Origin: Mesorhizobium opportunistum WSM2075
GTDB taxonomy: Bacteria; Pseudomonadota; Alphaproteobacteria; Rhizobiales; Rhizobiaceae
Length of the DNA stretch: 64,000 nt
Direction of reading: 5' to 3'
Assembly (NCBI RefSeq): GCF_000176035.2
Contig: NC_015675.1
Location: forward strand, 3,104,001 to 3,168,000
This document shows, piece by piece, positions 53,585 through 62,425 of this stretch; position 1 is the first letter of the stretch; every line of letters begins with the position of its first letter. Position numbers and translations under genes: made by a program. The notes beneath the pieces were generated by a model that saw only the letters and a list, made by a program, of their open reading frames with translations, did no database searches and was not told the origin of the DNA.

Positions 53585-54607
53585 ATGAAAAAAATCGGTT
53601 TCCTGTCATTCGGGCATTGGACGCCCTCGTCGCAATCGCAGGTGCGCTCGGCGAGCGATGCGCTTCTGCAATCCATCGATCTTGCCGTCGCCGCCGAGCA
53701 GCTTGGCGCCGACGGCGCCTATTTCCGCGTGCACCACTTTGCCCGCCAGCTCGCCTCGCCATTCCCGCTTTTGGCGGCCGTCGGCGCCAAGACCAGCCGC
53801 ATCGAGATCGGCACGGCGGTCATCGACATGCGCTACGAGAACCCGCTCTACATGGCCGAAGATGCCGGTGCCGCCGACATCATCGCTGGCGGGCGGTTGC
53901 AGCTCGGCATCAGTCGCGGCTCGCCCGAGCAGGTAATCGATGGCTGGCGCTATTTCGGCTATGTGCCGCCGGAAGGCAAAAGCGACGCCGACATGGCGCG
54001 GCACCACGCCGAGGTCTTCCTCGACACGCTGCGCGGCGAAGGCTTCGCCCAACCCAACCCACGGCCGATGTTCCCCAACCCGCCCGGCCTGCTCAGGCTG
54101 GAGCCGCATTCGGAAGGCCTGCGCGAGCGCATCTGGTGGGGTGCGGCCACCAACGCCACCTCGGAATGGGCGGCGAAACTGGGCATGAATTTGCAGAGCT
54201 CGACGCTCAAATTCGACGAGACCGGCAAGCCTTTCCACATCCAGCAGGCAGAGCAGATCCGGATTTACCGCGAGGCCTGGAAAGCGGCCGGCCATGAGCG
54301 CGAACCGCGCGTCTCGGTCAGCCGCAGCATCTTCGCGCTGGTCGACGACCGCGACCGCGCTTATTTCGGGCGCGGCAATGAGAGCCGCGACCAGATCGGT
54401 TTCATCGAGGAGAATACCAGGGCGATCTTCGGGCGCAGCTACGCCGCCGAGCCGGATGTGCTGATCAAGGAATTGGCGCAGGACGAGGCGATCGCCGAGG
54501 CCGACACGCTGCTGCTCACCGTGCCCAACCAACTCGGCGTCGACTATAACGCTCATGTCATCGAGGCGATTCTGACCCATGTGGCGCCTGGGCTGGGTTG
54601 GCGCTGA
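53585..54607 (+). CDS. Luciferase-like (LLM) flavin-dependent oxidoreductase
   Basis: A 340-residue TIM-barrel flavin enzyme with the luciferase-family pattern: AVAAEQLGADGAYFRVHHFA, IEIGTAVIDMRYENPLYMAEDAGAADIIAGGRLQLGISRGSPEQV. Members are two-component monooxygenases or F420-related enzymes. It is the first gene of a + strand pair with the ThuA protein. Confidence 0.87.
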   Translation: MKKIGFLSFGHWTPSSQSQVRSASDALLQSIDLAVAAEQLGADGAYFRVHHFARQLASPFPLLAAVGAKTSRIEIGTAVIDMRYENPLYMAEDAGAADIIAGGRLQLGISRGSPEQVIDGWRYFGYVPPEGKSDADMARHHAEVFLDTLRGEGFAQPNPRPMFPNPPGLLRLEPHSEGLRERIWWGAATNATSEWAAKLGMNLQSSTLKFDETGKPFHIQQAEQIRIYREAWKAAGHEREPRVSVSRSIFALVDDRDRAYFGRGNESRDQIGFIEENTRAIFGRSYAAEPDVLIKELAQDEAIAEADTLLLTVPNQLGVDYNAHVIEAILTHVAPGLGWR

Positions 54608-54652
54608 CAGGCGCGCCAAGACAGCGACAACGGAGGAGAGGAGATTCACGGC

Positions 54653-55300
54653 ATGGCGAAGAAAGCCTTGATTGCCTGGGGCGGCTGGGAAGGCCATACG
54701 CCGGAGCGCAGCGCCAATGTCATCCGCGCGCTGCTCGAGCGTAACGGTTTCGCCGTCACGCTGGGCCAGGGCACGGCGATGTTCGCAGATCCGGAGTTGT
54801 CATCATTCGATCTGATCGTGCCTGTCATCACCATGTCGACGATCGAAAAGGCCGAGCTGCAGAACCTGACGCAGGCCGTTCGCCAGGGGACCGGGCTCGG
54901 CGGCTTTCACGGCACGATGGGCGACAGTTTTCGCAACGAGCCCGACTATCAGTTCATGACCGGCGGCCAATGGGTCGCGCACCCCGGCGACATCATCGAC
55001 TACCAAGTCGCCATCACCCGGCCGGACGATCCGATCACCAAAGGCATCAACGATTTCGCCTACCGGTCGGAGCAGTATTACATGCATGTCGACCCAAGCA
55101 ACGAAGTGCTGGCGACGACCACTTTCACTGACGCGCATTTTCCGGGCATCGGCGGCGTTGTCATGCCTGTAGTCTGGAAGCGCCGGTATGGTTCGGGCAG
55201 GGTGTTTTACAGTTCTCTTGGACACACGGCGGATGAGTTCGCGGTGCCGGAAATGGCGCTGATTGTGGAGCGCGGTTTGCTCTGGGCGGCGCGGGGGTAG
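54653..55300 (+). CDS. ThuA-domain protein
   Basis: A 215-residue protein of the ThuA/trehalose-utilisation fold, related to class I amidotransferases but without the nucleophile Cys: ALIAWGGWEGHTPERSANVIRALLE, GTGLGGFHGTMGDS and VFYSSLGHTADEFAVPEMALIVERGLLWA. ThuA proteins occur in sugar loci next to Gfo/Idh enzymes, and one lies at 57659. A strong GGAGGAGAGGAG precedes the ATG. Confidence 0.86.
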   Translation: MAKKALIAWGGWEGHTPERSANVIRALLERNGFAVTLGQGTAMFADPELSSFDLIVPVITMSTIEKAELQNLTQAVRQGTGLGGFHGTMGDSFRNEPDYQFMTGGQWVAHPGDIIDYQVAITRPDDPITKGINDFAYRSEQYYMHVDPSNEVLATTTFTDAHFPGIGGVVMPVVWKRRYGSGRVFYSSLGHTADEFAVPEMALIVERGLLWAARG

Positions 55301-55322
55301 CGGCGATGGTGGCGCTCTACGG

Positions 55323-55480
55323 CGCCCCCCTCTGTCCTGCCGGACATCTCCCCCACGAGGGGGGAGATTGGCCGTGACCGCGGTCTTCGCCAATCTCCGA
55401 TGTAGCAGGAACACAGCCGGCGCCGAAGCTGCCAATCTCCCCCCTCGTGGGGGAGATGTCCGGCAGGACAGAGGGGGGCG
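55323..55480. repeat. Perfect 50-bp inverted repeat with 58-base loop
   Basis: Bases 55323-55372 are the exact reverse complement of 55431-55480. Each arm itself contains a small hairpin (ATCTCCCCC..GGGGGGAGAT). The loop holds part of another arm copy. It has no coding capacity and looks like a mobile palindromic intergenic element of rhizobial type, located between convergent genes. Confidence 0.8.
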
Positions 55481-55514
55481 TGACGGAACTCGACGCTGGG
55501 TGTTGCGTCCCTTG

Positions 55515-57539
55515 TTATCCAATCCCGCCCACAACCACATAGGCGCCAGCGCTTCGCCCATCCTCCAGCCGCACCACCGCCGTGATGATCGAGCCATACG
55601 GGCCGCGCCAGACGCTGTGGAGCCGCTGATGCTCGGCGGCCGGAACGAGCGCACGCCCGACTAGGCGCGCGCCGCTTCGCTGCAATGCGACAGGCTCGCC
55701 GTTGATATGCACCTTGACGCTGGCATTCTCCGCCTCCGTGTCGCCGGGCAGGTCGACTGTGATGGATATCTCGTCCTGATCGCCCGAAGAACGCGTCTCG
55801 GCGGCAAGCGCGATGACAAGCGGTGGCGCCTTGCCGTCGCCACAGCGGGCGGGCCGATCCGAAAACACGTCATCGGCCAGTTCCGGCGTGCGCGGTGGGC
55901 GGGTGCGGTGCTGCGTGGCGCGTTCGTAGTCGCCGGCCATGCACAGGAGCCGTTCGTCGTCATAGGCCTTGCCGGCGAAGGTCAGGCCGACCGGCATGCC
56001 GATGTCGGCCATGGTGCCCATCGGCACGGTGACGGTCGGGATGCCGAAATGGCGCCAGACCAGATTGCCGTTGGCGACCCAGGTGCCGTTGCGCCAAGCA
56101 AGGGCGGCGGACGCCTCGTTGATGTCGGCATCGGCCGGGCCGACATCGGCGGCGGCGGGCAGCACCACTGCGTCGATGCCTTGCGCGTCGAGCCAGTCCT
56201 CGAAATCGATCCGCCGCGTCGTTTCCAGGCCCTTGAGACCATCCTCCATGGTCGGGATATCCTTGAAGGGCGTGACCCCGGCTTTCGCCCGCTCGACATA
56301 CTCCGCGAGGTCGAAGCCGCCTTCATAGCGGTCGGGCAGCGTGCCTGGCGGCTGCGGGAAGATTTTGGGGCTATCGACCGAGGCGAGGTCGGGAATGTCA
56401 GGGTGGGCATTGGCGCGCAAAAAGTCGTCCCAGCCCCAGATGCAGAGATCCCAGATTTCGCGGTCGGCGAATTCCTTCGGTACCAGCCCACGCTCGACCA
56501 TGGTACGCGTGCCGGGGCGGTCGCGCTCATAGTTGGAGACGACGGGAAAATCGACTTCCACCACCTCGGCGCCCAGCCGTTTGAGATCGGCCGCCGCCTG
56601 TTCCCAAAGGGCAAGCACGGAGGCCCGGGTTTCGATCGGCCGGTCGGCGCGGCTGTCGCGGCCGATATACATTCGGGGCACGCCGAGCCGCATGCCTTTC
56701 AGCGATCCCGCGAGCGTGAGACCGGTATAGCGTTGCGGCCGCATTTCGGAGCTCTTCGGCAGCTTGACCCAGGGCTGCGCGCGCCAGAAATCGCCTCGCG
56801 CCTCAGGATCGTCGGCAACGATGACGTCGAGCAGTTCCAGCATATCGCCCACGGTCCGCGTGTGCGGCACGACGACATCCATGGTCGGCACCAGCGGCCA
56901 GTTGCCGCGCACGGAGATTACGCCGCGCGAGGGCGTGTAGGCGACCAGCGCGTTGTTGGTGGCCGGGGCGCGGCCGGATGACCAGGTTTCCTCGCCGAGC
57001 CCGAAGGCGCAGAAGCTGGCAGCGGTCGCGGTGCCTGAACCGTTCGACGAGCCCGACGCGAAGGCGGCGGTCAGATAGTCGGCATTGTAAGGGCTTTCGG
57101 CGCGGCCATAGACGCCGCGTTGCATGCCGCCATTGGCCATCGGCGGCATGTTGGTCAGGCCGATCAGCACCGCGCCGCCGGCGCGTAGCCGGGCGATGGT
57201 GAAGGCGTCTTCATTGGCGACGAGATGCTCGAAGGCCGGCGAACCGGCAGCCACCGTCAGGCCTTTGACCTTATAGCTGTCCTTGGCGGTGTAGGGGATG
57301 CCGTCGAGCGGGCCGAGCATGGCCTTGCCGCGCCGCCGCTGGTCGGAAGCGGCGGCTTCCTCGAACATGTCGGGGTTGAGCACGGGAACGGCGTTGAGGC
57401 TGATGCCGTGGCGGTCGAAATGCGCGATGCGGCGCAGATAGGCCGCGACCAGCTCGACGCTGGTGACCGTGCCCTCATCGAGCGCACGGCGCAATTGTTC
57501 GATCGTCGCTTCGACGATGTGAAGGCTGGCATCGGTCAT
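55515..57539 (-). CDS. Amidase-signature family hydrolase with extra C-terminal domain
   Basis: A 674-residue protein. The amidase-signature core (about 1-545) has the catalytic Lys in YTAKDSYKVKG and the Ser-cis-Ser region ASGSSNGSGTATAASF. From about 560 to the end there is an extra, beta-rich region (ISITVDLPGDTEAENASVKVHINGE..) not usual for amidases of about 470-500 residues. The ATG at 57539 is used; the frame upstream is not family-like. The substrate is unknown. Confidence 0.86.
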   Translation of the reverse strand: MTDASLHIVEATIEQLRRALDEGTVTSVELVAAYLRRIAHFDRHGISLNAVPVLNPDMFEEAAASDQRRRGKAMLGPLDGIPYTAKDSYKVKGLTVAAGSPAFEHLVANEDAFTIARLRAGGAVLIGLTNMPPMANGGMQRGVYGRAESPYNADYLTAAFASGSSNGSGTATAASFCAFGLGEETWSSGRAPATNNALVAYTPSRGVISVRGNWPLVPTMDVVVPHTRTVGDMLELLDVIVADDPEARGDFWRAQPWVKLPKSSEMRPQRYTGLTLAGSLKGMRLGVPRMYIGRDSRADRPIETRASVLALWEQAAADLKRLGAEVVEVDFPVVSNYERDRPGTRTMVERGLVPKEFADREIWDLCIWGWDDFLRANAHPDIPDLASVDSPKIFPQPPGTLPDRYEGGFDLAEYVERAKAGVTPFKDIPTMEDGLKGLETTRRIDFEDWLDAQGIDAVVLPAAADVGPADADINEASAALAWRNGTWVANGNLVWRHFGIPTVTVPMGTMADIGMPVGLTFAGKAYDDERLLCMAGDYERATQHRTRPPRTPELADDVFSDRPARCGDGKAPPLVIALAAETRSSGDQDEISITVDLPGDTEAENASVKVHINGEPVALQRSGARLVGRALVPAAEHQRLHSVWRGPYGSIITAVVRLEDGRSAGAYVVVGGIG

Positions 57540-57658
57540 CAATGGTCCCTGGCGGTCGTTCCCACGCCATGGATGGGCGAGGCGGCCAGCTTCGGCAAGA
57601 GCCAATCGGCAGTCTTTGTCGGAAGGTGTTGTTCCTGCGGCCGACCTGTCCGCCACGC

Positions 57659-58741
57659 TCAGGCAGCGCTCTCCTTCATGCGCTCGATGATCCCGGCCAT
57701 CAGCGCCAGGTCGCGGCGCGAGTCGGCGAGGTCGGTCAAAGGCTTGGTGCCCTCGGTGATATGGCGATGGAAAATCTCCAGCTCGTTGGAGAAGGCGTCG
57801 CCATAGAGCGGCCCGAAGCTTTTGGTCACCGGGCCGAGCGGGCCGGCCTCTGTCACCTCCAGCCGGGTCGGCAGGCTGCGGATATAGGGCGTGTCGTAGA
57901 TGATGCGCACGCGCCTGGTGTTGGAGCGCACCTCGATCATGGCGTCGAACAGGCCGAGATCGTCGACCACCGCGTCATAGAGACAGGCGAAATGGCCGTA
58001 ATCGAAGGTGACGGATGTGTTGGCACCACCATTGGTGCGGTGCGCGGCGACGACGCGCGCCGGCTCGCCGATGAGCCCGCGCATCGCCGAGATGTGGTGC
58101 GAGGACAGCGCCGTCAGCCCGCGATAGGCGCGCACCAGGTCTGCGGGCGCGTCGGCGCCGACGACTTCACGGATCAGCGCATCCCGTTCCCTGGCGCCTC
58201 GCGCGAGGAGGGCAGGGTCGATGTCGTTAGGATAAAGGACGTTCCGGCTCTTCTTGAGGAAGTGCCGGCCCTCCGAAATCAGGTCGAAGATGCGGACATG
58301 GGTGATGTCGGCGTGGGCGGGAAGCTCGTCCCTGGCCGCCAGATAGGCCGGCGCGTAGCGGCGCATGTAGCCGACGAACAGGGTCTTTTGGTAGGCCGGC
58401 ATCAGTGCCAGCAACTCATCGATCTCGCGCACCGTCAGGCAAGCCGGCTTTTCCAGCAGGATGTGCTTGTCGGCGGCAATCGCGGCGCGCACGAAGCGGC
58501 TGTGAGTGTCGTCGGACGACAGCACGAACACCACGTCGATGTCGGGTGAATTGATCAGCGCCTCGGCCGAGTCGTAGGCTTTTGCCGTCGCATATTGGGA
58601 GGTGATCAGCGCCACCAGGCTTGGCGACACGTCATGGACGCCCGCGATCGCCCAGCGGTCGCGCTGATCCGCCAGAACGGGCAGATGGATCGACTGCGCG
58701 ACTTCTCCAAGACCCACAAGTCCGACACGAAGTGGTGCCAC
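57659..58741 (-). CDS. Gfo/Idh/MocA-family oxidoreductase
   Basis: A 360-residue NAD(P)-dependent dehydrogenase: VGLVGLGEVAQSIHLPVL, SSDDTHSRFVRAAIAADKHILLEKPACLT with the catalytic Lys and a later LSSHHISAM. GTG 58741 is chosen because GGGGAG lies seven bases upstream; the TTG at 58747 is too close to that site. It belongs to the ribose-type ABC operon and probably works on the imported sugar or polyol. Confidence 0.86.
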   Translation of the reverse strand: MAPLRVGLVGLGEVAQSIHLPVLADQRDRWAIAGVHDVSPSLVALITSQYATAKAYDSAEALINSPDIDVVFVLSSDDTHSRFVRAAIAADKHILLEKPACLTVREIDELLALMPAYQKTLFVGYMRRYAPAYLAARDELPAHADITHVRIFDLISEGRHFLKKSRNVLYPNDIDPALLARGARERDALIREVVGADAPADLVRAYRGLTALSSHHISAMRGLIGEPARVVAAHRTNGGANTSVTFDYGHFACLYDAVVDDLGLFDAMIEVRSNTRRVRIIYDTPYIRSLPTRLEVTEAGPLGPVTKSFGPLYGDAFSNELEIFHRHITEGTKPLTDLADSRRDLALMAGIIERMKESAA

Positions 58742-58779
58742 TCTCAAACTCCCCTGATTTCAAGACTGTTGTTCGATGC

Positions 58780-59544
58780 TCACGCCGCGCCGGTGACCAG
58801 CGCGACGAGTTCGTTGCCGGTGGTTTCCGCAGCGCGCACCGTTGCCGCCATCTTGCCCGCCCGCATCACCCAGATCTGGTCGGACAGGCGGCGCACCTGA
58901 TCGAAATTGTGGCTGACCAGGATGACCGAGACCGATTGTTCGCGCAGGCGCCGGATCAGCGCCTCGACATTGGCGGTCTCTTGCACGCCGAGCGCCGCGG
59001 TCGGCTCGTCCATCACCACCAGCTTGGCGCCGGAGCCGACGGCGCGGCAGATCGAGATCGCCTGCCGTTGGCCGCCCGACAGACGGCGCACGCGCTGGTT
59101 GATCGACGGCACGTTGATCGACAGGCGTGACAGCATGGAGCGCGCCTCGCGTTTCATCGCCTTGCGGTCTAGGAACGCGAAAGGGCCGATGCGGCGCACG
59201 AGCTCGCGGTTGAGGAACAGGTTTTGCGCCACCGTCAGTTCGTCGATCAGCGCCAGGTTCTGGTGCACGGTCTCGATGCCGGCCTTGCGTGCTCCGTCCG
59301 GGTTGGAGAAGGGGTGCTGGCGGCCGTCGAAGACGATCGAGCCGGCATCCGGCACATGCACGCCGACTAGGCAGCGGATCAGCGTCGACTTACCGGCGCC
59401 ATTGTCGCCGATGACGGCGGTGACCTCGCCGCGGCGCGCCTGGAAGGCGACATCGGTGAAGGCGCGCACCCCGCCGAAATGCTTGCTCAGGTCCTGGCAG
59501 GCGATGATCGCGTCCGAGGCGGGGAAGGGGAGGACCGCGCTCAT
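58780..59544 (-). CDS. Ribose-type sugar ABC transporter, ATP-binding protein
   Basis: A 254-residue single ATPase domain: Walker A GDNGAGKST, signature LSGGQRQAISICRAV, Walker B KLVVMDEPTAALG. Unlike RbsA it has one, not two, ATPase domains, so it must act as a dimer. The ATG overlaps the permease stop (ATGA). Confidence 0.9.
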   Translation of the reverse strand: MSAVLPFPASDAIIACQDLSKHFGGVRAFTDVAFQARRGEVTAVIGDNGAGKSTLIRCLVGVHVPDAGSIVFDGRQHPFSNPDGARKAGIETVHQNLALIDELTVAQNLFLNRELVRRIGPFAFLDRKAMKREARSMLSRLSINVPSINQRVRRLSGGQRQAISICRAVGSGAKLVVMDEPTAALGVQETANVEALIRRLREQSVSVILVSHNFDQVRRLSDQIWVMRAGKMAATVRAAETTGNELVALVTGAA

Positions 59545-60545
59545 TTCTGATACCGCATGATCAGCGCCGCCAGCACCACGATGGCACCCACGGCAAGCGG
59601 TTGGTAGAAGGCCGAAACGCTAAGCAGCGTCAGCCCGTTGACCAGTGCGGTCAGCATCAGCGCGCCGATGGCCGGGCCAAGTATGCTGGCACGGCCGCCA
59701 AACAGGCTGACGCCGCCCAGCACCACCGCGGCCACCGAATTCAAAAGCAGGCTGGTGTTGATCTGCGGTTCGGCCGAGCCGATGCGCGCCACCAGGAGGA
59801 TTGCCGCGATGCCGGCGCACAGGCCCGAGATGGTGTAGGCGGCGATCTTGACCCGATTGGTGCGGATGCCGAGCGCGCCGGCGCTTTCGACCTGGCCTCC
59901 GGTCGCCAGGAGATGGACGCCGAAGCGCGTGTGGTAGAGCGCGACATGCGCTGCGACGACCGCCGCTATCGCCACCCAGACCGGATAGCCGAATGGGCCG
60001 AAGGAACCTGAGGCAAGCCTGAGCAGGAAGGTCGAACCGACCATGGTCGGCTCGCCGCCCGACAGGATCAGACCTAGCCCGGTGATGGCCGACAGCGTGC
60101 CGAGCGTCACCACGAAATCGGGGATTTTGCCGGCGGTGATGATGAGGCCGTTGAGGAAACCGATGGCGCTGGTGGCCAGCACGCAGAGCACGCAGGCGAT
60201 GAAGATGCCGTAGCCCACCGCATTGACCAGGCCGAGGACGATGGCGCCGAGCATGACGGCCGCCGCCAGCGACAGGTCGATGCCTGAGGTCGCGACGACA
60301 AAGGTCTGGCCGATCGACAGTACGACCAGGATGGACGCCGCCAGCAACAGTGCCTGCAGATTGGCGATGCTGAGGAAGACCGGCTGGGCGATGCCGAAGA
60401 CGATGACGAGACCGACCAGGCCGACGACGGATGCCCAGTCGGCCCAGAAGGAAGGATCCAGGAGGAGAGCCGACAGGGAGGGGCGGCTCTCCTCCGCCGC
60501 GCCCGCCGAATGGGCGGCGGGCGCGTTGTTGTTGGAACTGCTCAC
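59541..60545 (-). CDS. Ribose-type sugar ABC transporter, permease
   Basis: A 334-residue RbsC-like permease with about eight to ten hydrophobic helices; FVVATSGIDLSLAAAVMLGAI and VTLGTLSAITGLGLILSGG are typical. It starts at GTG 60545, overlapping the binding-protein stop (GTGA). The same frame runs on to 61271 as a shadow of the binding-protein gene. Confidence 0.9.
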   Translation of the reverse strand: MSSSNNNAPAAHSAGAAEESRPSLSALLLDPSFWADWASVVGLVGLVIVFGIAQPVFLSIANLQALLLAASILVVLSIGQTFVVATSGIDLSLAAAVMLGAIVLGLVNAVGYGIFIACVLCVLATSAIGFLNGLIITAGKIPDFVVTLGTLSAITGLGLILSGGEPTMVGSTFLLRLASGSFGPFGYPVWVAIAAVVAAHVALYHTRFGVHLLATGGQVESAGALGIRTNRVKIAAYTISGLCAGIAAILLVARIGSAEPQINTSLLLNSVAAVVLGGVSLFGGRASILGPAIGALMLTALVNGLTLLSVSAFYQPLAVGAIVVLAALIMRYQK

Positions 60546-61531
60546 TTCAGCATCTCGCGGAAGGGATCGGGATAGTCGCCGCCGGGGCGCGGAAAATTCT
60601 TGATCGAGGCCTCGGCATTGTCCTTGTTGATGAGCAGCACCGGCGCCGGCACATTGGCTGGCAGTTCCTTGCCCTTGGCGGCGACGGCACAAGCTTCGAG
60701 GCCCATGGCGCCGACGACATAGGGATATTGGGCGACGGTGGCGGAGAGTTCGCCAGCGGCGATCGATTTCAGCGCATCGACGATGCCGTCGAGGCCGATC
60801 ACCTTGACGTCCTTGCCTGAAGTCTGCACGGCGCGTTCGACACCGAGCGCCATGATGTCGTTGGCGGCGAAGAAGCCGGCGAGATCCGGATGCGCGGCGA
60901 GGATGTCGGTGGCCGCCGTCAGCGCCTTCTCGCGATCCCAATCGGCGCTGACCATCACCACGACCTCGAGCTTGCCTTCGACGGCCTGCTTGAAGCCCTT
61001 GATGCGGGCATTGGAGCCGACGTCGCCGACGATGCCGGCGATCAGCGCGACCTTCGAGCCCTTCGGCACCAGCTTCAACATTTCCTCGCCGGCCAACGCG
61101 CCGGCGGCGACGTTGTCGGTCCCGATATAGGTCGAGACGGCAAAGCCGGCGGCCTTGGCCTGTTCGGCGTCGATGGTCGAGTCGATGTTGACGATCGGCT
61201 TCTTCTTCTGGGCGACCGGCACCAGCGCCTGGACGAGATTGGAGACGCTGATCGGGTTGACCAGGTAGCAATCGAAATCCTGCATGGCCATGGCGGTCAG
61301 GCGGTCAGCCTGGCCTGTGGCGTCGCCCATGTTGGCGGCAGCCTGGACGCTGACATTGACGCCGCTTGCCTTGGCCTGCTCCTCGATGCCCTTCTGCATG
61401 GTCTGGAAGAAGGGGTTGTCGAGGCCTTTGACGATGGCCGCGACCTTTGCCGCGTCCTCGGCATGGGCCGACACCGGAGCGATTGTAGCCAGCAGACCTG
61501 CGCTGAGCGCAAGGCCGTTGAAGATGCGCAT
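60542..61531 (-). CDS. Ribose-type sugar ABC transporter, substrate-binding protein
   Basis: A 329-residue periplasmic protein of the RbsB family: signal peptide (residues 1-23, LSAGLLATIAPVSAHA), then VAAIVKGLDNPFFQTMQKGIEEQAKA, IGLDGIVDALKSIAAGELSATVAQYPY. The ATG at 61531 follows GGAGGAACAGA. The family binds pentoses, inositol and other sugars; the ligand is not evident. Confidence 0.92.
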   Translation of the reverse strand: MRIFNGLALSAGLLATIAPVSAHAEDAAKVAAIVKGLDNPFFQTMQKGIEEQAKASGVNVSVQAAANMGDATGQADRLTAMAMQDFDCYLVNPISVSNLVQALVPVAQKKKPIVNIDSTIDAEQAKAAGFAVSTYIGTDNVAAGALAGEEMLKLVPKGSKVALIAGIVGDVGSNARIKGFKQAVEGKLEVVVMVSADWDREKALTAATDILAAHPDLAGFFAANDIMALGVERAVQTSGKDVKVIGLDGIVDALKSIAAGELSATVAQYPYVVGAMGLEACAVAAKGKELPANVPAPVLLINKDNAEASIKNFPRPGGDYPDPFREMLK

Positions 61532-62101
61532 TCTGTTCCTCCACCTTTTGATTGTCTGATCATGTCTCATTGGCAAGCTGTTGCGCACGGCGTGCCCTGT
61601 GGCTGGTGCTGCGAGAGCCTGGCCGGCATTGGCAACGTCGCGACTGACAGCCTTGGCGAGCGCCATGCGTTACGCGGAGTCCGGACCCGATCGGGACCTT
61701 TTTCATGCCAGGCATTTCTCCTCCCAGAGTGCTGACCTAGCCCCGTCAGCATTTCCGCATGTTTTATAAAAAATTGACACGCGTCAAGATTTAAAATGGT
61801 GCGCAGTGATTTCAGCGACGCCGTCCACGTGCCGGGTCACATGCCCTGCGATCAGCCTTCCCACGGCGGGCAAAAATCATGGCTGGCAAAAATGCACCAC
61901 GGTGGGCCGGTGTCGCTCTCGATACTGAGCGGCTGTCGGGCCCATGACGATGCCAATTTCTGGCCCAGATGACGGTCAACGAGATGATTTGGATGATCAT
62001 CAACAAGATGGCTTGCAGACGTAAGCAAAAGCTCGCGGAAGTTGCGTCAAAAGCATATTGTCGCGGAAAACCGCGCCGATCTCACAGCATGAGAGGAGAT
62101 C
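61532..62101. other. Intergenic region, 570 bases
   Basis: This gap precedes the ribose-type ABC operon on one side and a small + strand gene on the other. It holds a candidate operator (61774-61787) and a small hairpin CGCGG-AAAA-CCGCG (62062-62075). One 51-codon minus frame at 61560-61715 has a good ribosome site but Arg-rich composition. I see no other gene. Confidence 0.5.
61774..61787. promoter_or_regulatory. TTGAC inverted repeat, candidate operator
   Basis: TTGAC-ACGC-GTCAA in an AT-rich stretch (TTTATAAAAAA on one side, TTTAAAAT on the other), about 245 bases before the binding-protein start. LacI/GntR-type operators look like this; no regulator gene is adjacent. Confidence 0.4.
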
Positions 62102-62302
62102 ATGCCTGAACAGAATGCCCATGCCCGCGCAGCCATCGGACGGATGCTTTCCAAAAAAACCGGGGTTGCCGTCATTTCGATGAAGGAGAGTATCGCGGAG
62201 TTGCTGACGATAACCGGTGTCGCGCTGACCGTTGAGAGCCTGCAGGATCTGCTGCTGGAAATGGCAGAGGTGCGCGGGATGATGGTGGTGCTCGATCTCT
62301 GA
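62102..62302 (+). CDS. Small conserved hypothetical protein, 66 aa
   Basis: A 66-residue mostly helical protein (ESIAELLTITGVALTVESLQDLLLEMAEV) with no signal, behind GAGAGGAGATC. No family recognised. It ends at the repeat-plus-hairpin that also ends the phnM gene from the other side. Confidence 0.6.
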   Translation: MPEQNAHARAAIGRMLSKKTGVAVISMKESIAELLTITGVALTVESLQDLLLEMAEVRGMMVVLDL

Positions 62303-62303
62303 G

Positions 62304-62373
62304 GCAATTCCAGGAAAAGTGTGAAACGGTTTTCCGTCCGGAATTGCGTCAAAACAAAGAGTTAGAGCAGTTC
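62304..62373. repeat. Dispersed intergenic repeat, copy B
   Basis: Aligns with 1809-1873 (see copy A). In addition, a 21-base direct repeat, 62299-62319 and 62401-62421, frames the element and the hairpin next to it, as an insertion or duplication would leave. Confidence 0.5.
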
Positions 62374-62402
62374 ACCGTTTCCGTTAAACGGTGAACTGCT
62401 CT
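62364..62402. terminator. Bidirectional 17-bp stem-loop terminator
   Basis: Bases 62364-62380 are the exact reverse complement of 62386-62402, with loop CCGTT. It stands between the convergent 66-residue gene and phnM. Confidence 0.65.
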
Positions 62403-62425
62403 GAGGCAATTCCAGGAAAAGCGCC

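Noticed and set aside
51219..53588. A 789-codon open frame on the + strand
   Set aside because: It runs antisense to three well-supported genes (FAD oxidase, deformylase homologue, CoA-transferase) and its product has no domain; GC-rich codon bias keeps it open.
59541..61271. A 576-codon single permease chain
   Set aside because: The upstream 240 codons are Arg-rich shadow of the binding-protein gene; the GTGA overlap at 60545 marks the real start.
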